64,000 nt of DNA from CAVYWD01 sp963772225 (GTDB taxonomy: Bacteria > Myxococcota > Myxococcia > Myxococcales > UBA5297), in NCBI GenBank assembly GCA_963772225.1, contig CAVYWD010000005.1, forward strand, positions 434,001 through 498,000, written 5' to 3'. Shown here in pieces: positions 63,427-64,000 of this stretch (position 1 is its first letter; the number at the start of each line of letters is the position of its first letter). Both the position numbers and the translations under genes were made by a program. The notes beneath the pieces were generated by a model. It saw only the letters and a program-made list of their open reading frames with translations, was not told the origin of the DNA and searched no databases.

Positions 63427-64000
63427 TCAGCTCAGCTCCACAGGGGGCAGTGCCACGAGCTCCATCCGCCGGCCCGTGACGGGGTGATCGAACGCGAGCC
63501 TCCAGGCGTGCAGCCAGTACCCCAGGTCGCCGGGGAGCGCGCCGGGGCGCGGGGCGCCGCCTGGGCCGTAGAGCGGGTCGCCCACCAGCGGGTGGCCGGC
63601 GTAGGCCAAGTGGATGCGGATCTGGTGCGGCCGCCCGGTGTGGATGCGGACCTCGGCCAGGGAATGCTCGCCTCGGATCCCGACGCGGCGGACGTCGCTG
63701 AGCGAGGGCTTGCCGGAGGGCGACGCGGCGTACAGCGCGCCCAGCGCCGCGTGCTCCACCGGGCCGATGGGCGCGCCCACGCTGAAGGGCTCTTCGGGGA
63801 GCAGGCCCTGGGCGAGGGCGAGGTAGCGCTTCTCCACCGCGCGGCCGCGCCAGAGCGCCTGCAGGCGCGAGCGGGCCTGCGCCGTCCGCGCGAAGAGCAA
63901 GAGCCCCGAGGTCCCGCGCCCCAGGCGGTGCATCGGCGCCCAGGCGGGGTCGCGCCGCCGGACGAGCGCGAGGAGCGTGTGGGCGAAGAAGTTTCCGGCC
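63427..64000 (-). CDS. RluA-family pseudouridine synthase, partial, with Asp-to-Gly at the catalytic site
   Basis: The frame is open from the right edge to the stop at 63427 (191 codons in the window); the N-terminus lies outside. Upstream of the catalytic motif it reads NFFAHTLLALVRRR, then HRLGRGTSGLLLFA, where RluA/RluC/RluD enzymes have HRLDxxTSG with the catalytic Asp; here the codon at 63919-63921 is GGG (Gly). Other motifs are normal: EKRYLALAQG, GRPHQIRIHL and HPLVGDPLYG. HRLGRGTSG variants may form a separate subgroup of the family; catalysis by this copy is uncertain. Confidence 0.88.
   Translation of the reverse strand, partial: AGNFFAHTLLALVRRRDPAWAPMHRLGRGTSGLLLFARTAQARSRLQALWRGRAVEKRYLALAQGLLPEEPFSVGAPIGPVEHAALGALYAASPSGKPSLSDVRRVGIRGEHSLAEVRIHTGRPHQIRIHLAYAGHPLVGDPLYGPGGAPRPGALPGDLGYWLHAWRLAFDHPVTGRRMELVALPPVELS

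Overview
The window is very GC-rich DNA with dense genes. The gene content fits a Myxococcota (former Deltaproteobacteria) bacterium: Hanks-type Ser/Thr kinases with a PEGA tail, an MglA-like GTPase, many hybrid histidine kinases, Asp/Gly-rich lipoproteins, a PilZ protein, carboxypeptidase-regulatory-like repeats, and TRAP transport with a TAtT component. Species cannot be named from the sequence alone.

Layout. 1-3326: 3' part of a secreted DUF3857/transglutaminase protein. 3383-6007: a Septu-type ATPase/HNH defence pair (ptuA-ptuB) bounded by a perfect 33-bp direct repeat. 6159-9908: a His-rich small protein with a structured leader, divergent from a large surface protein ending in a PDZ domain. 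9831-11830: a patchwork in which a 372-bp segment (end of the PDZ gene plus 3' end of glpD) occurs twice around a 1256-bp insert that carries a small tandem-repeat protein and a decayed fdx-iscX pair. 11549-15860: glpD, an O-methyltransferase, a small secreted protein, remnants of an ATPase/TOPRIM-like pair and a lipoprotein. 15944-20033: a CpxP/Spy-like protein with its response regulator and kinase, then an orphan kinase. 20276-24279: thpR, glmS and glmU, with a foldable glmU-glmS leader. 24379-31681: PilZ, TatD-like, lipoprotein, TylF-like methyltransferase, Ser/Thr kinase, a helicase remnant (DUF3427) and a site-2 protease. 32225-36904: pyk (frameshifted as written), an MglA-like GTPase overlapping a PocR-type histidine kinase, and an Fpg/MutM glycosylase. 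36910-38875: a second ATPase/TOPRIM-like (DUF4276) pair that cuts off an older gene. 39398-45729: a Ser/Thr kinase with a large insert, tRNA-Leu(CAG), glnE and prfA. 45933-55452: a multihaem cytochrome c, a VWA lipoprotein, a ketopantoate-reductase-like enzyme, an exonuclease and a TRAP transporter. 55774-62164: a hybrid kinase, CheR, stand-alone CheB and REC-kinase-REC cluster. 62281-64000: acuI-type reductase and a partial RluA-family synthase.

Three themes stand out. First, ATPase plus nuclease-like pairs appear three times (Septu intact, AAA/DUF4276 intact, one decayed), with cut-off gene remnants at two of the borders; the visibly less GC-rich intact pairs look like acquired defence genes. 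Second, signalling is heavy: six histidine kinases, two Ser/Thr kinases and one MglA-like GTPase, with a CheB/CheR pair embedded between hybrid kinases and no receptor or CheA nearby. Third, broken genes are frequent (fdx, iscX, the glpD copy, a DUF3427 helicase, the AAA/TOPRIM remnant, pyk). Some, notably pyk, may be sequencing or assembly errors, but the duplicated glpD fragment carries mostly silent differences and so looks biologically real.
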